Position numbers and translations under genes: made by a program. This document shows, piece by piece, positions 1 to 9,200 of a stretch of DNA of 31,316 bases; position 1 is the stretch's first letter; each line of letters starts with the position of its first letter. Source of the DNA: Pinguiococcus pyrenoidosus (taxonomy: Eukaryota; Sar; Pinguiophyceae; Pinguiochrysidales; Pinguiochrysidaceae); the NCBI GenBank assembly GCA_019677205.1, contig JAAMXY010004261.1, positions 1 through 31,316 on the forward strand, given 5' to 3'. Under the pieces are notes generated by a model. That model saw only the letters and a program-made list of their open reading frames with translations. It searched no databases and was not told where the DNA came from.

Positions 1-913
1 CCTTGCCCAGGACCTGCGTCGCGTCCTGGTACTTGCCGCCCCCGATGAGCACCGCGGCGTGGCTGTGAGCGGCTCTCGCATACGCGTCCATGTCGTTCTG
101 CTCCTCGGCCACCTCGATCGCCTTCTGAAACGCCTCGAGTCCCATGTCCGGTCCCGGCGTCGCCCGCTCCAGCTCTCCCAGAGCGTGCCAGAGATGCGGG
201 TTGCGCTGGTCTGCCCAGCGGAGGCCCTCTTCCAGCAGCGCCCGCGCCGCGTCCACCTGTCCGCATTCCCTGGCGATCCGCGCCATCCGGCGCCAGACGC
301 GACCGTCCCAGGGGTGGAGGCGGCACAGGCGGCCCAGAATCTCCATCGACGCGGCGTAGTCCTGCTTCTTGTCCAGCATCTTCGCTCGGGTGTACAGGCG
401 AGCATACTTCAGCTGTGTCGCCGCATCCTCTTGACTCGGTGACGGTGGCAAGACCTGCGAAGGGAAGTCGTTTGAGATTGTGATCTTATGAGAAGTCTTC
501 GCGTGCCCCTCTCTCGCACAAGCGGAAGAAGTCCCTCTATCTTCCACGTTTCAAAGAAGGACTTCCCTCCCGTCGTCGCTTTTGTCATGTCGACCTCCTC
601 CGGTCTTCTGGCAGAACCCTTGACAGAAGTGCTTGGCGCTTACCGGGTCTAGGGACTGCGGCACAGCCGCCAGAGACGAGACGTCCGCTGGCGAGAACAG
701 CGAGTTTGCTGGAGCGCTTTGAGGGTTGAGCGGCGTGAGAGGGATCTCCGGCAAGGGCAAGGTGTCCTGTGCGTCGATTTTGGCGCTCCACCGAGCGATG
801 GAGTGGCCCACACGAGGCGGCCTCACGAACGCCTGCGCCAGCATCGCCCCGCCAAGCCACAGGCGCAAGCACCACCGCACAGGTATCACGGACTTGTCTC
901 GCAGGTTCCGCAT
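1..913 (-). CDS. Plastid-targeted HAT/TPR-repeat protein, 3' part cut by window edge
   Basis: The protein is built of helical 34-residue-type repeats and is probably an organelle RNA-binding or RNA-stability factor of the HAT/TPR kind (Mbb1/HCF107-like). That family link is inference. I model two exons, 913..644 and 454..<1, joined in phase 0 across a 189-bp intron with donor CCG|gtaagc and acceptor cttcgcag|GTC. The N-terminus reads MRNLRDKSVIPVRWCLRLWL, then GGAMLAQAF|VRPPR: a signal peptide ending in an Ala-Phe junction followed by Arg-rich sequence, as in secondary red plastids. Exon 2 has repeats with the pattern VWRRMARIARECGQVDAARA, LLEEGLRWAD, NPHLWHALGELERATPG and AFQKAIEVAEEQ. About 241 residues are visible and the C-terminus lies beyond base 1. 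An in-frame upstream Met at 1015 is possible, but 913 places the signal peptide at the start. Confidence 0.72.
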
Positions 914-1382
914 CCTACACAGCGCATCCAAGGTCCTTCGGCGCCGCAAATGGGAAGGCGGCGACCATCGAGACTCCTCCCACAGTTCGGCCCACAGCAG
1001 CAGCTGGCGGAGCATATGGAATGTGGAACGTGGAACGCGCTGGCAGCCGTAAATAAGCTATGCTTCGGCTGATTAAGGAACGCGGGAGAATGGAAATGGA
1101 GTTTAGCATTTCGCATCCCACCAATCATCGTCTCGTGAAGCAGGTGAAGTACGAGACGTTGAGTAGAAAAGATGGGTGTACCATGGGAGAATACGCGAAG
1201 CCATTGAGTTTTCCAATGACGTCGTCCAGATCTTGTTTTCATTTCTCGTTGAAGAGAAAGAACAAAGAACCCGGCGAGCGGTCATCGAACTCGCGAACCT
1301 TCGACGAGCAGCCCATCCCAAACAAGTATCAAAAAGCGAAAGAAACGCCACGCAGAGCCGCCACTGCACCAGAGGCGCTCTC
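914..1382. promoter_or_regulatory. Divergent intergenic region between HAT/TPR and SGNH genes
   Basis: This 469-bp stretch separates two genes that start in opposite directions, so it should carry both promoters and 5' leaders. I see no convincing coding frame and no clear TATA element. Confidence 0.4.
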
Positions 1383-2903
1383 ATGTTTTCGCTGCTGCTG
1401 TTCATATGGATCGTGATCAGGAGATGGCTGGCGCTGCTGTGGCTCAGACTGAACCGGTCGGTCCCCCTGTCACAGGCAATGGCCGACTCTCCGGCTGACG
1501 TTCCTTGGCGTTCCTTGCAGTTCTTTAGTGCAGCCCGGTCGCCTCGAAGCTTCCGGGCCGCTGCGCCACAAGCTACTAGTGATTGGTGATGGCTACGCGG
1601 AAGGTGAGTTGGCAATGGCCTTTCCAAGCAGTCAGCAACCGGGCGCTAAGCACTCGAGCACCGCAGGGCTGGGGGACTGGGTGCAGATGGGGAGTAACGC
1701 TGGCCTGGTCCGGCGGCTTCAGGCATGCGTGGCCAAGGAGGAGCGCATCCGTCAGTTCTGGAGAATCGCGTCCTTGGGTCGTGCAGGTAACGTCTTCACC
1801 GAGGCAGAAGTTGTTGTCTCTGTTGTCATCCATGCTCAGCGGAGAGACTGTCTGGGGAGAGAGAGAGAGAGACCCGAAACCAAACATACAAACACACAAA
1901 CACACACAAACACACACACACACATACATACATACATGCGCGCGCGCCAAAGAAAAATCTTGGAGCACTAAAGATAGACATGTTGCAGGCAGCGTCACTG
2001 GAGACTGGCTGAATGCGCTCAGTGATGACGACCGCGGGCTTCTGAGAAAGAACTTGAATCGGAAGAGCTACGAAGACGCGGCCATCGTGGTCGTTTGCTT
2101 GGGCACGATGGACGTGCTGTTCCAGTGTGACCAGCTCCCGCTGCAGGCAATGGCGCATTCCGAGTTTGACTACGTCTTTCCGGAAGACGAGCTTGCCGTA
2201 CTCACGAAGAACCTCATTGCCATTTGCGAGTATCTCAGAGCAAAGGTGAGCCCAAATGCCCTGGATTGGAGGTGGATCGGTGGCCTGCCTTGATGGACAA
2301 GGTGAAGCACAGCAATCCTCGCCTGCCCCTCTAATAGCACCTTTCCTTCCTCCAAAACAAATTGGAAAATTAACACAATTCAATCGGAAGGGCATGCATG
2401 TCATTCTCTGTGACCTACCCCAAGAGCTGCCGGGCATGAGGAAGTTCAGGTTGGCGAACGTGCCGGATGCTCGACTTTTGCGGCGCACGGCCCAAGTTAA
2501 GCAATCCACGAACATCCTAGGGGGCGAGTTAAGAAGCTCAATAGGCAGATTCGTCAGTACATCGAGCGACGCAAGAGCGAAGACGCGGATGACAAGGACG
2601 TCCCGCAGATCCGCCTCGTGCGCATGAGCGATGGGGCCCTAGCTCGGTACGTCGTCGCTATCTTTTCTTTCTTGTGTTTTGAAGGGTTCTTCGTTTCGGT
2701 TTCGGCCACATCTGTGATGTACACCCTCACAGAGATGCGACCAACTTCTTGCGCGACGCAGGTCGCAGTCTTTGGCCTTCGATGGCCAGCATTTGAACGC
2801 GCAGGGCTACAAGATCTTGGGGGAGATGGTCTTTGCGCAGACCCTTCCGCTAATGATCAAGACCGAGTTGCCGACCTGGCTCGAGATGATGAAGAAGAAG
2901 TAG
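1383..2903 (+). CDS. Membrane-anchored SGNH/GDSL hydrolase-like protein, seven exons
   Basis: SGNH hydrolases are Ser esterases and lipases with four sequence blocks. I model exons 1383..1456, 1521..1603, 1667..1786, 1989..2245, 2391..2449, 2521..2646 and 2762..2903. All junctions are phase-consistent, giving 861 nt and 286 residues. Introns are 64, 63, 202, 145, 71 and 115 bp. The N-terminus MFSLLLFIWIVIRRWLALLW looks like a single membrane anchor. Block I reads LLVIGDGYAEG (family GDSxxxG), block II LGRAGSVTGDWL, block III CLGTMDVL (family GxND) and block V AFDGQHLNAQGY (catalytic D and H). The nucleophile Ser is replaced by Gly, and the oxyanion Asn by Met. The fold assignment rests on the order of blocks. 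The first exon and the 2391 acceptor are the weakest parts. Intron 3 holds GA and CA microsatellites. The 63-bp intron keeps frame if retained. Confidence 0.65.
1858..1936. repeat. (GA)n and (CA)n/(CACATA)n microsatellite inside an intron
   Basis: A GAGAGA run near 1858-1872 is followed by an ACACAA/CACACA/CATA tract to about 1936 and a short GCGCGC stretch. It lies within intron 3 (1787..1988) of the SGNH gene. Confidence 0.9.
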
Positions 2904-3212
2904 GAATGGACGTTGTCGGGTGGTCGAGTGGACGAGTGGAACGCGACATAAGCCTTTCGGAGTTTGCATCGCTGAGGAAAGGTGTTGGATGCAGAGCTGT
3001 CACCGGCCGATCGGAAGCGCTACCACGCGATCCACGCCCAGGCCTACCCCCGCCATCCCGACATCGCTTATTGGGCATCCCAAGATTCGCTCGAGATCCC
3101 GGGAGGGCGAGGAACAGGAGCGCTCCGCAGCTCGATCAGCAGGGGCACTTCCTGAGCCGCCACGACGGACACGTGCAAGCGCGCCAGCTTGCGACAGCAC
3201 ACAGCCTTTCCA
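2904..3212. other. Convergent intergenic region
   Basis: About 309 bp lie between the stop codons of the SGNH gene and the ATP synthase delta gene. It presumably contains both 3' ends. I see no gene, and no AATAAA signal on either strand that I would rely on. Confidence 0.4.
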
Positions 3213-3852
3213 CTACAAAGCGATGCCCAGTGCGGCCCCCATCGCCTTGAAGGTCTCCATCTCAATCTGCGCCTCTGCTTTGGCAGTCTCGTCGCCGGCC
3301 GAGGAGAGCTTGGTGGTCGCATCGGCGAAGCCCGTGCGAATGGCGTTCTCATCGAGATCCTCCAAGCGCGCGATTTCCGGCGCGGAGATGTCTGTCGTGT
3401 CGTCTTCGTGACTGAGGGCAAATCCGCCGGACACGAAGAACTTCTCGGCGTCGGCCGATCCCTTGTGAAGCACCTGCACGACCCCGGCCTTGAGCTCCGC
3501 TACGATGGGCGAGTGCCCGGCGGTCACGCCGTACTCGCCGTCTGCGCCCGGAACGATGACGCTGTCCACGACCTTCTTCGAGTAGATCTGTGAGAACAAC
3601 CGCCCACACGTGAGACACATTGGAAGGAGATCGGGAAGCCGGATGCCCGTCAGTTCCGGGCTACGGCGCTCTCTTAGACCTCAAGGGTTGGTGCCCTTCG
3701 AAGGCTGCGGAGAGACGGAGACCTACCGTTTCCGACGGGGACGCCAGGTTGAGCTTGAGCCCCTCCGCGGCCTCCTCAGACATGGCGCGAAGCATCGTGG
3801 ACGGGGCAAAGCGCGACATCGCGCGACTGCGCATCGCGAGTCGTTGCAACAT
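3213..3852 (-). CDS. Mitochondrial ATP synthase F1 subunit delta (bacterial epsilon homologue)
   Basis: This central-stalk subunit of F1 couples rotation to catalysis in the mitochondrial matrix. Two exons, 3852..3727 and 3587..3213, join in phase 0 across a 139-bp intron with donor ACG|gtaggt and acceptor gttctcacag|ATC. The product is 166 residues, the usual length. The N-terminus MLQRLAMRSRAMSRFAPSTM is Arg- and Ser-rich with no acids, like a mitochondrial presequence. The beta-sandwich follows: KLNLASPSET, then VDSVIVPGADGEYGVTAGHS, the loop typical of this subunit, and EKFFVSGGFALS. A helical hairpin rich in Ala and Glu ends the protein. Plastid CF1 epsilon is an alternative, but that gene is normally plastid-encoded and the presequence here lacks a signal peptide. 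Confidence 0.88.
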
Positions 3853-4224
3853 CGTCGTGACTGGATTCCAATGGCAAGCGCCGCAGCATGCATCCGACGT
3901 CAGTGTGGCGTTGTTGTCGGGGCATCTCAGAGCTGTGAGACGGTCGTGCTCGTCTAGAGCCACAAGGCTCACCTGTGGAAGTGCAATGCAACTCCGGAGG
4001 TCCCAAAGGCGTTGAGAGGCGTGCCCCAAAGCTCGCGTGAGAAACAACAGGCGCGCACTTCACGAGCGCTGTTGCTTGGAGTACCACCTGGTATCGAGAT
4101 AATACGGCTATAACATAAACAAACTCAATTTAAATATTGGATATAAAACTTCAAAATATAGAATTACTGTACTCGTATGTTTTTAACAGTTGAGTTGGTG
4201 ACTCGGCAAATCGGCTACAGTAAC

Positions 4225-4305
4225 TTTCGAAACTCGACTGATGAACTCGCAAACTTCGCAAACTCGCATACCAGGTACTCGCGAACTCGCGAACTCGCTT
4301 CGAAA
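4225..4305. repeat. Degenerate GAACTCGC tandem repeat
   Basis: AACTCG-containing units recur at short spacing (AACTCGACTGATG, AACTCGCAAAC, AACTCGCATACC, GAACTCGC twice). The repeat is imperfect and lies in a noncoding region. Confidence 0.7.
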
Positions 4306-4375
4306 GACGAAAACAAGAATCATTCAAGAACAAAGGAAGGAACAAAGGAAACAACGAAACCGAGCCAACAGTGAA

Positions 4376-4432
4376 ACCGAGCCACCGGGCCGCCGAGCCA
4401 CCGAGCCACCGAGCCGCCGAGCCGCAGAGCCT
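4376..4432. repeat. Octamer CCGAGCCR tandem repeat
   Basis: About seven copies of an 8-bp unit, CCGAGCCA or CCGAGCCG with minor variants, lie head to tail. Because the unit length is not a multiple of three, it creates low-complexity open frames in several phases, none of which I call a gene. Confidence 0.8.
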
Positions 4433-5491
4433 AACCCGACGCGAAACAGTTCGGCGGCGCAAAAGGGGAAAGGAATGCGAAGGAGCGAAAAGCAAGGCTG
4501 CCTCTCTTGTCTCTTGCTGTGGACGAGCGAGACAAGGTTGGAGCGCTGCGCAGTCCGGGCAAGCAAGGTCGCTCGCTCGTCGCTCGTCTGCTCCTCCGCT
4601 TGCCCCGAAGCGGCTTGATCTGCCTCCTCCAGGCCGCAGCTACCAAGCATTCAAACATTCAGCAGCAACCCAGGGGAACGAGGCCCACACAGTCCAGACA
4701 ATTGGGACTTTGAATTTGCATTGCGCTTTTTGCTTTTTGATCTCTGGCGCTTGCCCTTGTCTGCCGCGTTTTCGGCGGTAGATGCCAGGAGAAGACGTTT
4801 CAAACGTAAAACGCTTGTGTCAAAGGGGATGGTGGTGGTTCAGGGTTCAAGGTTTGCCGCGTTGTCGCACACCTTCCGGTCCGGTTTGATGGAATCCGAA
4901 GGATGAGCAGACGTTTTGAAACGGAGCGCACGGATTGGTTGATGAGCTGACATCTTTCGGAGTTGGGAGGTTCTCCGCTTTCGCTCGATTGGTCGGCGCG
5001 CGGCATGCGTGCTACTTTGTGCAGTGTACGCGATTCAAATCCCCGCCGGCAAATATCTGCTTGTCGAAGACATCCGTGATCCCCCATCCTACGGGCCACT
5101 TGCCAGCCCAGCGCGAGCGACAGAAGACGCCACGCGGAGCCGCATGCTATGGCTCCGCAGCGCCGTCTGGTTTTCCCTCCCAACCGGCTTGGCCGCCTCC
5201 ACTGTCTGCGTCGCGAACTCCCCACCTTCGCCTTCCACAAAGGCGCCATCCGAGTTCGGTTGTGTGCCACTCTGCGAGCTGCGGCGCGTTTCTCGGGCGG
5301 AAAGTCGGCGCGCTCCACGCTCGGTGCTTCGGCGAAGGCTTCGCGCGCGAACGGAAAGCTTTGCGGCCGCGGACCGCGGCTTCTGTGGCGTTTGACCGAT
5401 TCCAGCCGGGGTCGCCTTGTCCCCCCGTTCAGAACCGCGCAGAGCGCACGGCGGAGACTTGAGACTTGAGACTTGAACGAGGTTGTGACCG

Positions 5492-7090
5492 ATGGCGAGG
5501 CATCTCTCTGCGCTGGTGGCGCTTCTGTGCGTGCTGGCGGGCGCGGCGCACGATGTGGTGCACATGAGCAAGGACGAGCTCCACGGGCTGTTCTCCATGT
5601 CCACTTCGGAGTCGCCCATCGACCGGCGCTTGGAAGACCCGTCGCAGGACGACCAGGAGCTTCGGGACCTCATCGCCGCCGCGGGCCTGGCGCCGCTGTG
5701 CGTGACGGGCATCCTGCGCAACGTGGGCACGCCGGAAGCGCCGGAGATTGGGTGCTGCGACGGAGAGTGCTTCATGTGCATGGCGCGCGGCTGTGGCCTG
5801 TTCAACTCCATGTTGGACATCGCCACGCTGCAGTTCCCCGGCATCGCGCCCAAGTGCTGCTACCAGTTCATCGACTTCCGCACGGACATGGACCGCGGCA
5901 TCGCGACGCGCACCTGCGAACTGCCGGAGGACACCGGCTGCCTCCTGCCGGACATCTACAACGACCTCAACTCCCCCGCGCCGAGCGCCGAGCCGATCGG
6001 CAGCCCAGTCATGGTGTCCGTGCCGACAGTGCTCCTTGCGACCGTGCCGGACCCGCTCACGACGCAGGAGTTCGACAACTCGTCCGAGGCGCTCTACGCA
6101 GCCATGGCGAACCAGACCGAGGGCCTCGACGAATCCAACTTTGAATGCACCAGCATCGACGTGAACAACCAGCGCCGCCTGCGCATCGCCGGCGTGGCGG
6201 CCGTCCGGAAGCTCCAGGACTCCGGCGGCACCCAGAGCTTCGGCATCAACCTGCTCGTGGAGATGGACGTGTCGTCCATCCCGCCCGGCAGCCCGGAGCC
6301 CTTCCCGGAGGGCATCTCGGAGACGGATGCCGAAAAAGAGATCAAGAGCCAGATCGACGGCATTGACCTGGAGGGCCTGCGCCAGGCGTACGTCGATGGC
6401 GTGCTCGCCATGGGCCTCCCGCGGGAGCTGGAGGTGCGCCTGGTGCAGACGCGCTTCGAGGACGTGTCGACGGACGGCGGAGTGAGCGTGCCTGGCGACA
6501 GTCCGTCCGCCGCGCCGACGACCTCGGACGGCACGGGCGTGGGCGAGCGGGCGGACTCGAGCTCGGTGACGCAGGGTAGCTTCACGAACAACAGCGCGCT
6601 CGCGCTCTGCCTCCTGGGCTTCGTGGTGCTCGTGGTGGGAGGCACCGGCTACTGGTACCGCAACAAGAACGAGAAGGCGAACAACCAGCAGGCGCTGCTG
6701 CAGCTCAAGGTGGACCCCAACGCGGCGTTCAGCGGCGTGCTCTCCGACGACTACGACAGTGTCTACCTGCCGCCGGTGCTGCCGGGCCGCCCGACCAGGT
6801 CGTCATCACGAGGCTCCGTGGACCGGAGCTCGACTCCCCGCAGCGCTGCGTCTCGCTCTCGCGCAGCCAGCGGTAGACTCGCCCTGCGTCGTCAGCTGAG
6901 CAACCGCTCCATGCGGTCGGCCAGCGAGGCGTCAGACCGCACCGACCCGAGGCTGGACCGCCGTGGCAACGGCCTCCTCGTGGTCAACGAGCTGGACATG
7001 CTGACGGGACCGGCCACGCGCGGACCGCCCTCCTTCGACGGGTCGTCTGAAAGCAGCGAGACTGCCAGCAGTTACTCGTCAAGAAGCTAG
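5492..7090 (+). CDS. Orphan type I membrane protein with Cys-rich ectodomain
   Basis: I do not recognise this 532-residue family. Residues 1-19 (MARHLSALVALLCVLAGAA) form a signal peptide. Residues 70-150 hold ten Cys (70, 88, 89, 93, 96, 101, 122, 123, 142, 150), including a CCDGECFMCMARGC cluster, so a disulfide-bonded extracellular or lumenal domain is likely. A second module at about 217-325, with NNQRRLRIAG and alternating hydrophobics (FGINLLVEMDV), looks like an alpha/beta ectodomain. A Ser/Thr/Pro/Gly-rich linker leads to one transmembrane helix at about 369-388 (LALCLLGFVVLVVGGTGYWY) followed by basic residues. The cytosolic tail of about 140 residues is rich in Ser and Arg (SRGSVDRSSTPRSAASRSRA), a likely phosphorylation platform. 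It is a single exon. A receptor or adhesion role is a guess from topology only. Confidence 0.85.
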   Translation: MARHLSALVALLCVLAGAAHDVVHMSKDELHGLFSMSTSESPIDRRLEDPSQDDQELRDLIAAAGLAPLCVTGILRNVGTPEAPEIGCCDGECFMCMARGCGLFNSMLDIATLQFPGIAPKCCYQFIDFRTDMDRGIATRTCELPEDTGCLLPDIYNDLNSPAPSAEPIGSPVMVSVPTVLLATVPDPLTTQEFDNSSEALYAAMANQTEGLDESNFECTSIDVNNQRRLRIAGVAAVRKLQDSGGTQSFGINLLVEMDVSSIPPGSPEPFPEGISETDAEKEIKSQIDGIDLEGLRQAYVDGVLAMGLPRELEVRLVQTRFEDVSTDGGVSVPGDSPSAAPTTSDGTGVGERADSSSVTQGSFTNNSALALCLLGFVVLVVGGTGYWYRNKNEKANNQQALLQLKVDPNAAFSGVLSDDYDSVYLPPVLPGRPTRSSSRGSVDRSSTPRSAASRSRAASGRLALRRQLSNRSMRSASEASDRTDPRLDRRGNGLLVVNELDMLTGPATRGPPSFDGSSESSETASSYSSRS

Positions 7091-7353
7091 GCGAAATCAA
7101 ATCAAAGCAAAGACGCAAAAAGCGAGCACTAAAAAAAAAACAAAAAAAAGTGGAAGCAATATGAATCAGAAGATACTCCCGGTAGGAAGGAAAAACTAAA
7201 CGGCGTGTCCAGTCCTGTGCGTGTCTGCGAAACGTAGCGGCGGATCGAAGGGATGATAGGTTTTCAAGGACGGAAAACATTGTGCAAGGATGGATAGTTT
7301 TGTGCTTGATGCGGCGCAGCGTTCTGTAGACAACGAGGTATTCTCATCGCATC
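7091..7353. other. Convergent 3' region with A-rich tract
   Basis: Two stops face each other here. Just after the upstream stop there is an A-rich run (about 7130-7150), which may help 3' end formation. No gene is visible. Confidence 0.4.
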
Positions 7354-8283
7354 TCATCTTCTCTTGCCACCTCCCGAGCTTCGCGAGCCTCGCTTGCTCG
7401 AGCTTCCACGGCGGGACTGCGCAGGGCGGCCCCGACCCCTGCCTCTCTTTCCTCCTCCTCCTCCTCCTCCTCCTCCTCCTCCTCCTCTTCCATCTTCTCG
7501 AGAAGTCGGGTCGCCTTCTTGGTGTCGGTGCCTAGCTGAACCTCCGCGATTCGGCCCGTCGCCGAGCTCGTTTGGGACGGCCCGCACTTCGGATTGTCCC
7601 AGCTGTAGATCCGCCGCTTCGCCATTGCCTTGGAGAAGCTGCTCAATCACCTTCAGATCCGCTTGACTCACATCGACTCGGGCCATGTCGACTTCGATGT
7701 CCACCGACTGCTGCCGGTGGAACGCGTACATCTTCGGGATGTCGAAGCGCATCACCGCCACGATGTCCATCTCGGCAGCAATGCACGCGCAGATCCTCTG
7801 AAAATGCGCCCTCGTGGACGACTTGTACAGGAAGTACACCGCGTTCCTGGCGATCCTGGCGCCTTGCAACAGAAACACCGTGTCGATGCCTCGATTCCGC
7901 GTGCCGAAGGGCGGATTGCTCACGACCGTGTCGACGCTCTTGGGCAGCAGCTGCAGGTCGGACACGTCTTCGAGCAAGAGGTCGGCGACGACTTCACATT
8001 CCTCCACATTGGCTTGCGCTTGCTCGATGGCCCCCCTGTCCAGATCGACGCCAAGCACGCTGCCGGCGCCGAGGTAGCAGCAGGCGATCAACAGCCTGCC
8101 GGTGCCGCAGCCCAGGTCCACCACGGAGCGGTCGACGATGTCGTCGAAGGACGTGGCGGCGGTGAAGATCATCCTGGCTGCCAAGTGCGGACTGGTGGGG
8201 TACTGCTCCAGTTCCTGCTTGGGCTCTCGAAAGGACGCGACGCTCTCCAACGCACTCTCCACGTGCTTCAGCTTCAGAGACAT
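7354..8283 (-). CDS. METTL5: METTL5-type 18S rRNA m6A methyltransferase with low-complexity tail
   Basis: METTL5 with TRMT112 methylates one adenosine of 18S rRNA, using SAM. The core matches the human protein closely by motif: FREPKQELEQYPTSPHLAAR at the N-terminus, VVDLGCGTGRLLIA (SAM loop, residues 54-67), GVDLDR (acidic ribose binder), the catalytic NPPF at 123-126 followed by GTRNRGID, and SSTRAHFQ and QSVDIEVDMARVD at the end. The ATG at 8283 gives MSLKLKHVE, aligned with the family start. Human METTL5 ends near this last motif. Here the open frame continues about 100 residues into a Gly run and a basic KRGRGRGRPAQSRRGSSSKR tail. Donor-like GAT|gtgagt at 7671 and an acceptor at 7629 would define a 43-bp intron leading into another frame (poly-Glu). 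The core is certain and the tail is not. Confidence 0.9.
   Translation of the reverse strand: MSLKLKHVESALESVASFREPKQELEQYPTSPHLAARMIFTAATSFDDIVDRSVVDLGCGTGRLLIACCYLGAGSVLGVDLDRGAIEQAQANVEECEVVADLLLEDVSDLQLLPKSVDTVVSNPPFGTRNRGIDTVFLLQGARIARNAVYFLYKSSTRAHFQRICACIAAEMDIVAVMRFDIPKMYAFHRQQSVDIEVDMARVDVSQADLKVIEQLLQGNGEAADLQLGQSEVRAVPNELGDGPNRGGSARHRHQEGDPTSREDGRGGGGGGGGGGGGKRGRGRGRPAQSRRGSSSKRGSRSSGGGKRR
7448..7492. repeat. (CCT)n / (GGA)n trinucleotide repeat
   Basis: About a dozen uninterrupted CCT units lie in the C-terminal part of the METTL5-like gene. On the minus strand they read as poly-Gly in the long open frame and poly-Glu in the alternative frame. Confidence 0.95.
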
Positions 8284-8444
8284 GGAGGACACCTGCCAGA
8301 TGCCACATGGACGCGCTCCGCAGGGGAAAATTCACTCTTTGTCAACAACGAGCGGCCATTTTCGCTCAGTTCTCTCATGGAAAAAGGCGGATTTTTACTC
8401 CGTCGTTCAGCGAGAAAAGGATCAAAAAAGGCGGTGGAAAAGAG

Positions 8445-8492
8445 CGGAAAAAAAGCAAAAAAGCAAAAAAGCAAAAACGCAAAAAAGCGGAA
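8445..8492. repeat. AAAAAAGC octamer repeat
   Basis: Several AAAAAAGC or AAAAACGC units occur in tandem within the METTL5/kinase divergent region. They may be nucleosome-depleting poly-A elements, but that is inference. Confidence 0.8.
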
Positions 8493-9193
8493 CCGGGAAG
8501 GATCATCTTAACAAGGAGGGGAGAAGATTGCTACCTAGGTACCGTTCTTGTACCGACCTGAGACAGTATATACTTTAACACCTTCCCTCTGTCACGACAG
8601 TTCATCGGGCAGTCCGCAGCGACGAAAGTTTCCGCCTTTCCCTCCAGCTGGAATCGTGCTGTATGCGCCGCTTCCCGCCGTGCTTCTGGTGTAGAAAGGC
8701 GATGCCACTGGTTCACTGGTTTGAAGTTGAGCTTTGCCAGCGCCTCTCCGGGGAATCTGCAGGGCTTGTGACACGTGATTGGTCTATCCAAGGCCGCCAA
8801 AAATCTCCACCAGGGAATGCCGCTTATTTGCCCATGGCAAGAGCAATTGCAGTGCGCTGCTCTGGGGCCATTGTGCAGCTCCCGAGCGAGCCTCCTTTCG
8901 CGTCGCAGTGTTCGTGTAAGTTGTGGCTGTTGAGGGATCCGTCCAACAGCGCTGCACTCTCGCGCCCGGGAGCTCCCTTGGCCTCGCCGTGTACAGCCGA
9001 CGCAGTGGGCCTGGCTGTTCGAGCGTCAGGGACCCAAAAGCGGAAAAGAAAAAGACACAGACAAAGACAAAGAAGCGCAACTCAAGTCTTCTTTCTCCTG
9101 ACTTCTGTGGCATGAGACGCCATCCAAACGCCGCCGTCGAAAAAGAAGCATCCGGAGTTCCCATCGACGACACCAAAACACATCAAACCACCT

Positions 9194-9200
9194 TATAAAA
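9194..9200 (+). promoter_or_regulatory. TATA-like element upstream of kinase
   Basis: TATAAAA sits 24 nt before the kinase ATG at 9224. If it is a real TATA box, transcription would start at about that ATG, and the next in-frame Met (9371, MQRNPSSLL) would become the likely start. Confidence 0.25.

Larger units (their letters stand above)
3853..5491. promoter_or_regulatory. Long divergent intergenic region with tandem repeats
   Basis: About 1.6 kb separates the starts of ATP synthase delta and the orphan membrane-protein gene. It has an AT-rich patch near 4095-4180, a GAACTCGC-type repeat near 4225-4300, an octamer CCGAGCCR array near 4376-4432 and three GAGACTT units just before the downstream ATG (about 5456-5476). 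Open frames exist on both strands, but they are repeat-driven (Ala/Arg/Gly/Ser) and none looks like a conserved protein. An unrecognised exon or noncoding RNA cannot be excluded. Confidence 0.45.

Noticed and set aside
59-442. Open frame of 127 codons on the plus strand
   Set aside because: It lies opposite the HAT/TPR exon, whose frame shows helical repeats and a matching splice junction. The plus frame has no motif.
5015-5065. tRNA-like 3' half, with GATTCAAATCCCC resembling a T-arm
   Set aside because: The flanking bases do not pair as a T-stem (mismatches at two of five positions), and no acceptor or D arm fits upstream.
5089-5853. 254-codon minus-strand frame
   Set aside because: Ser/Arg/Ala-rich, overlaps the signal-peptide end of the orphan membrane gene, and has no family motif.
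7364-7666. Poly-Pro / poly-Leu frames on the plus strand
   Set aside because: Produced by the CCT repeat opposite the METTL5 tail.
8531-9115. Short frames on both strands between METTL5 and the kinase
   Set aside because: No motif, no splice-linked extension, and their positions overlap each other.
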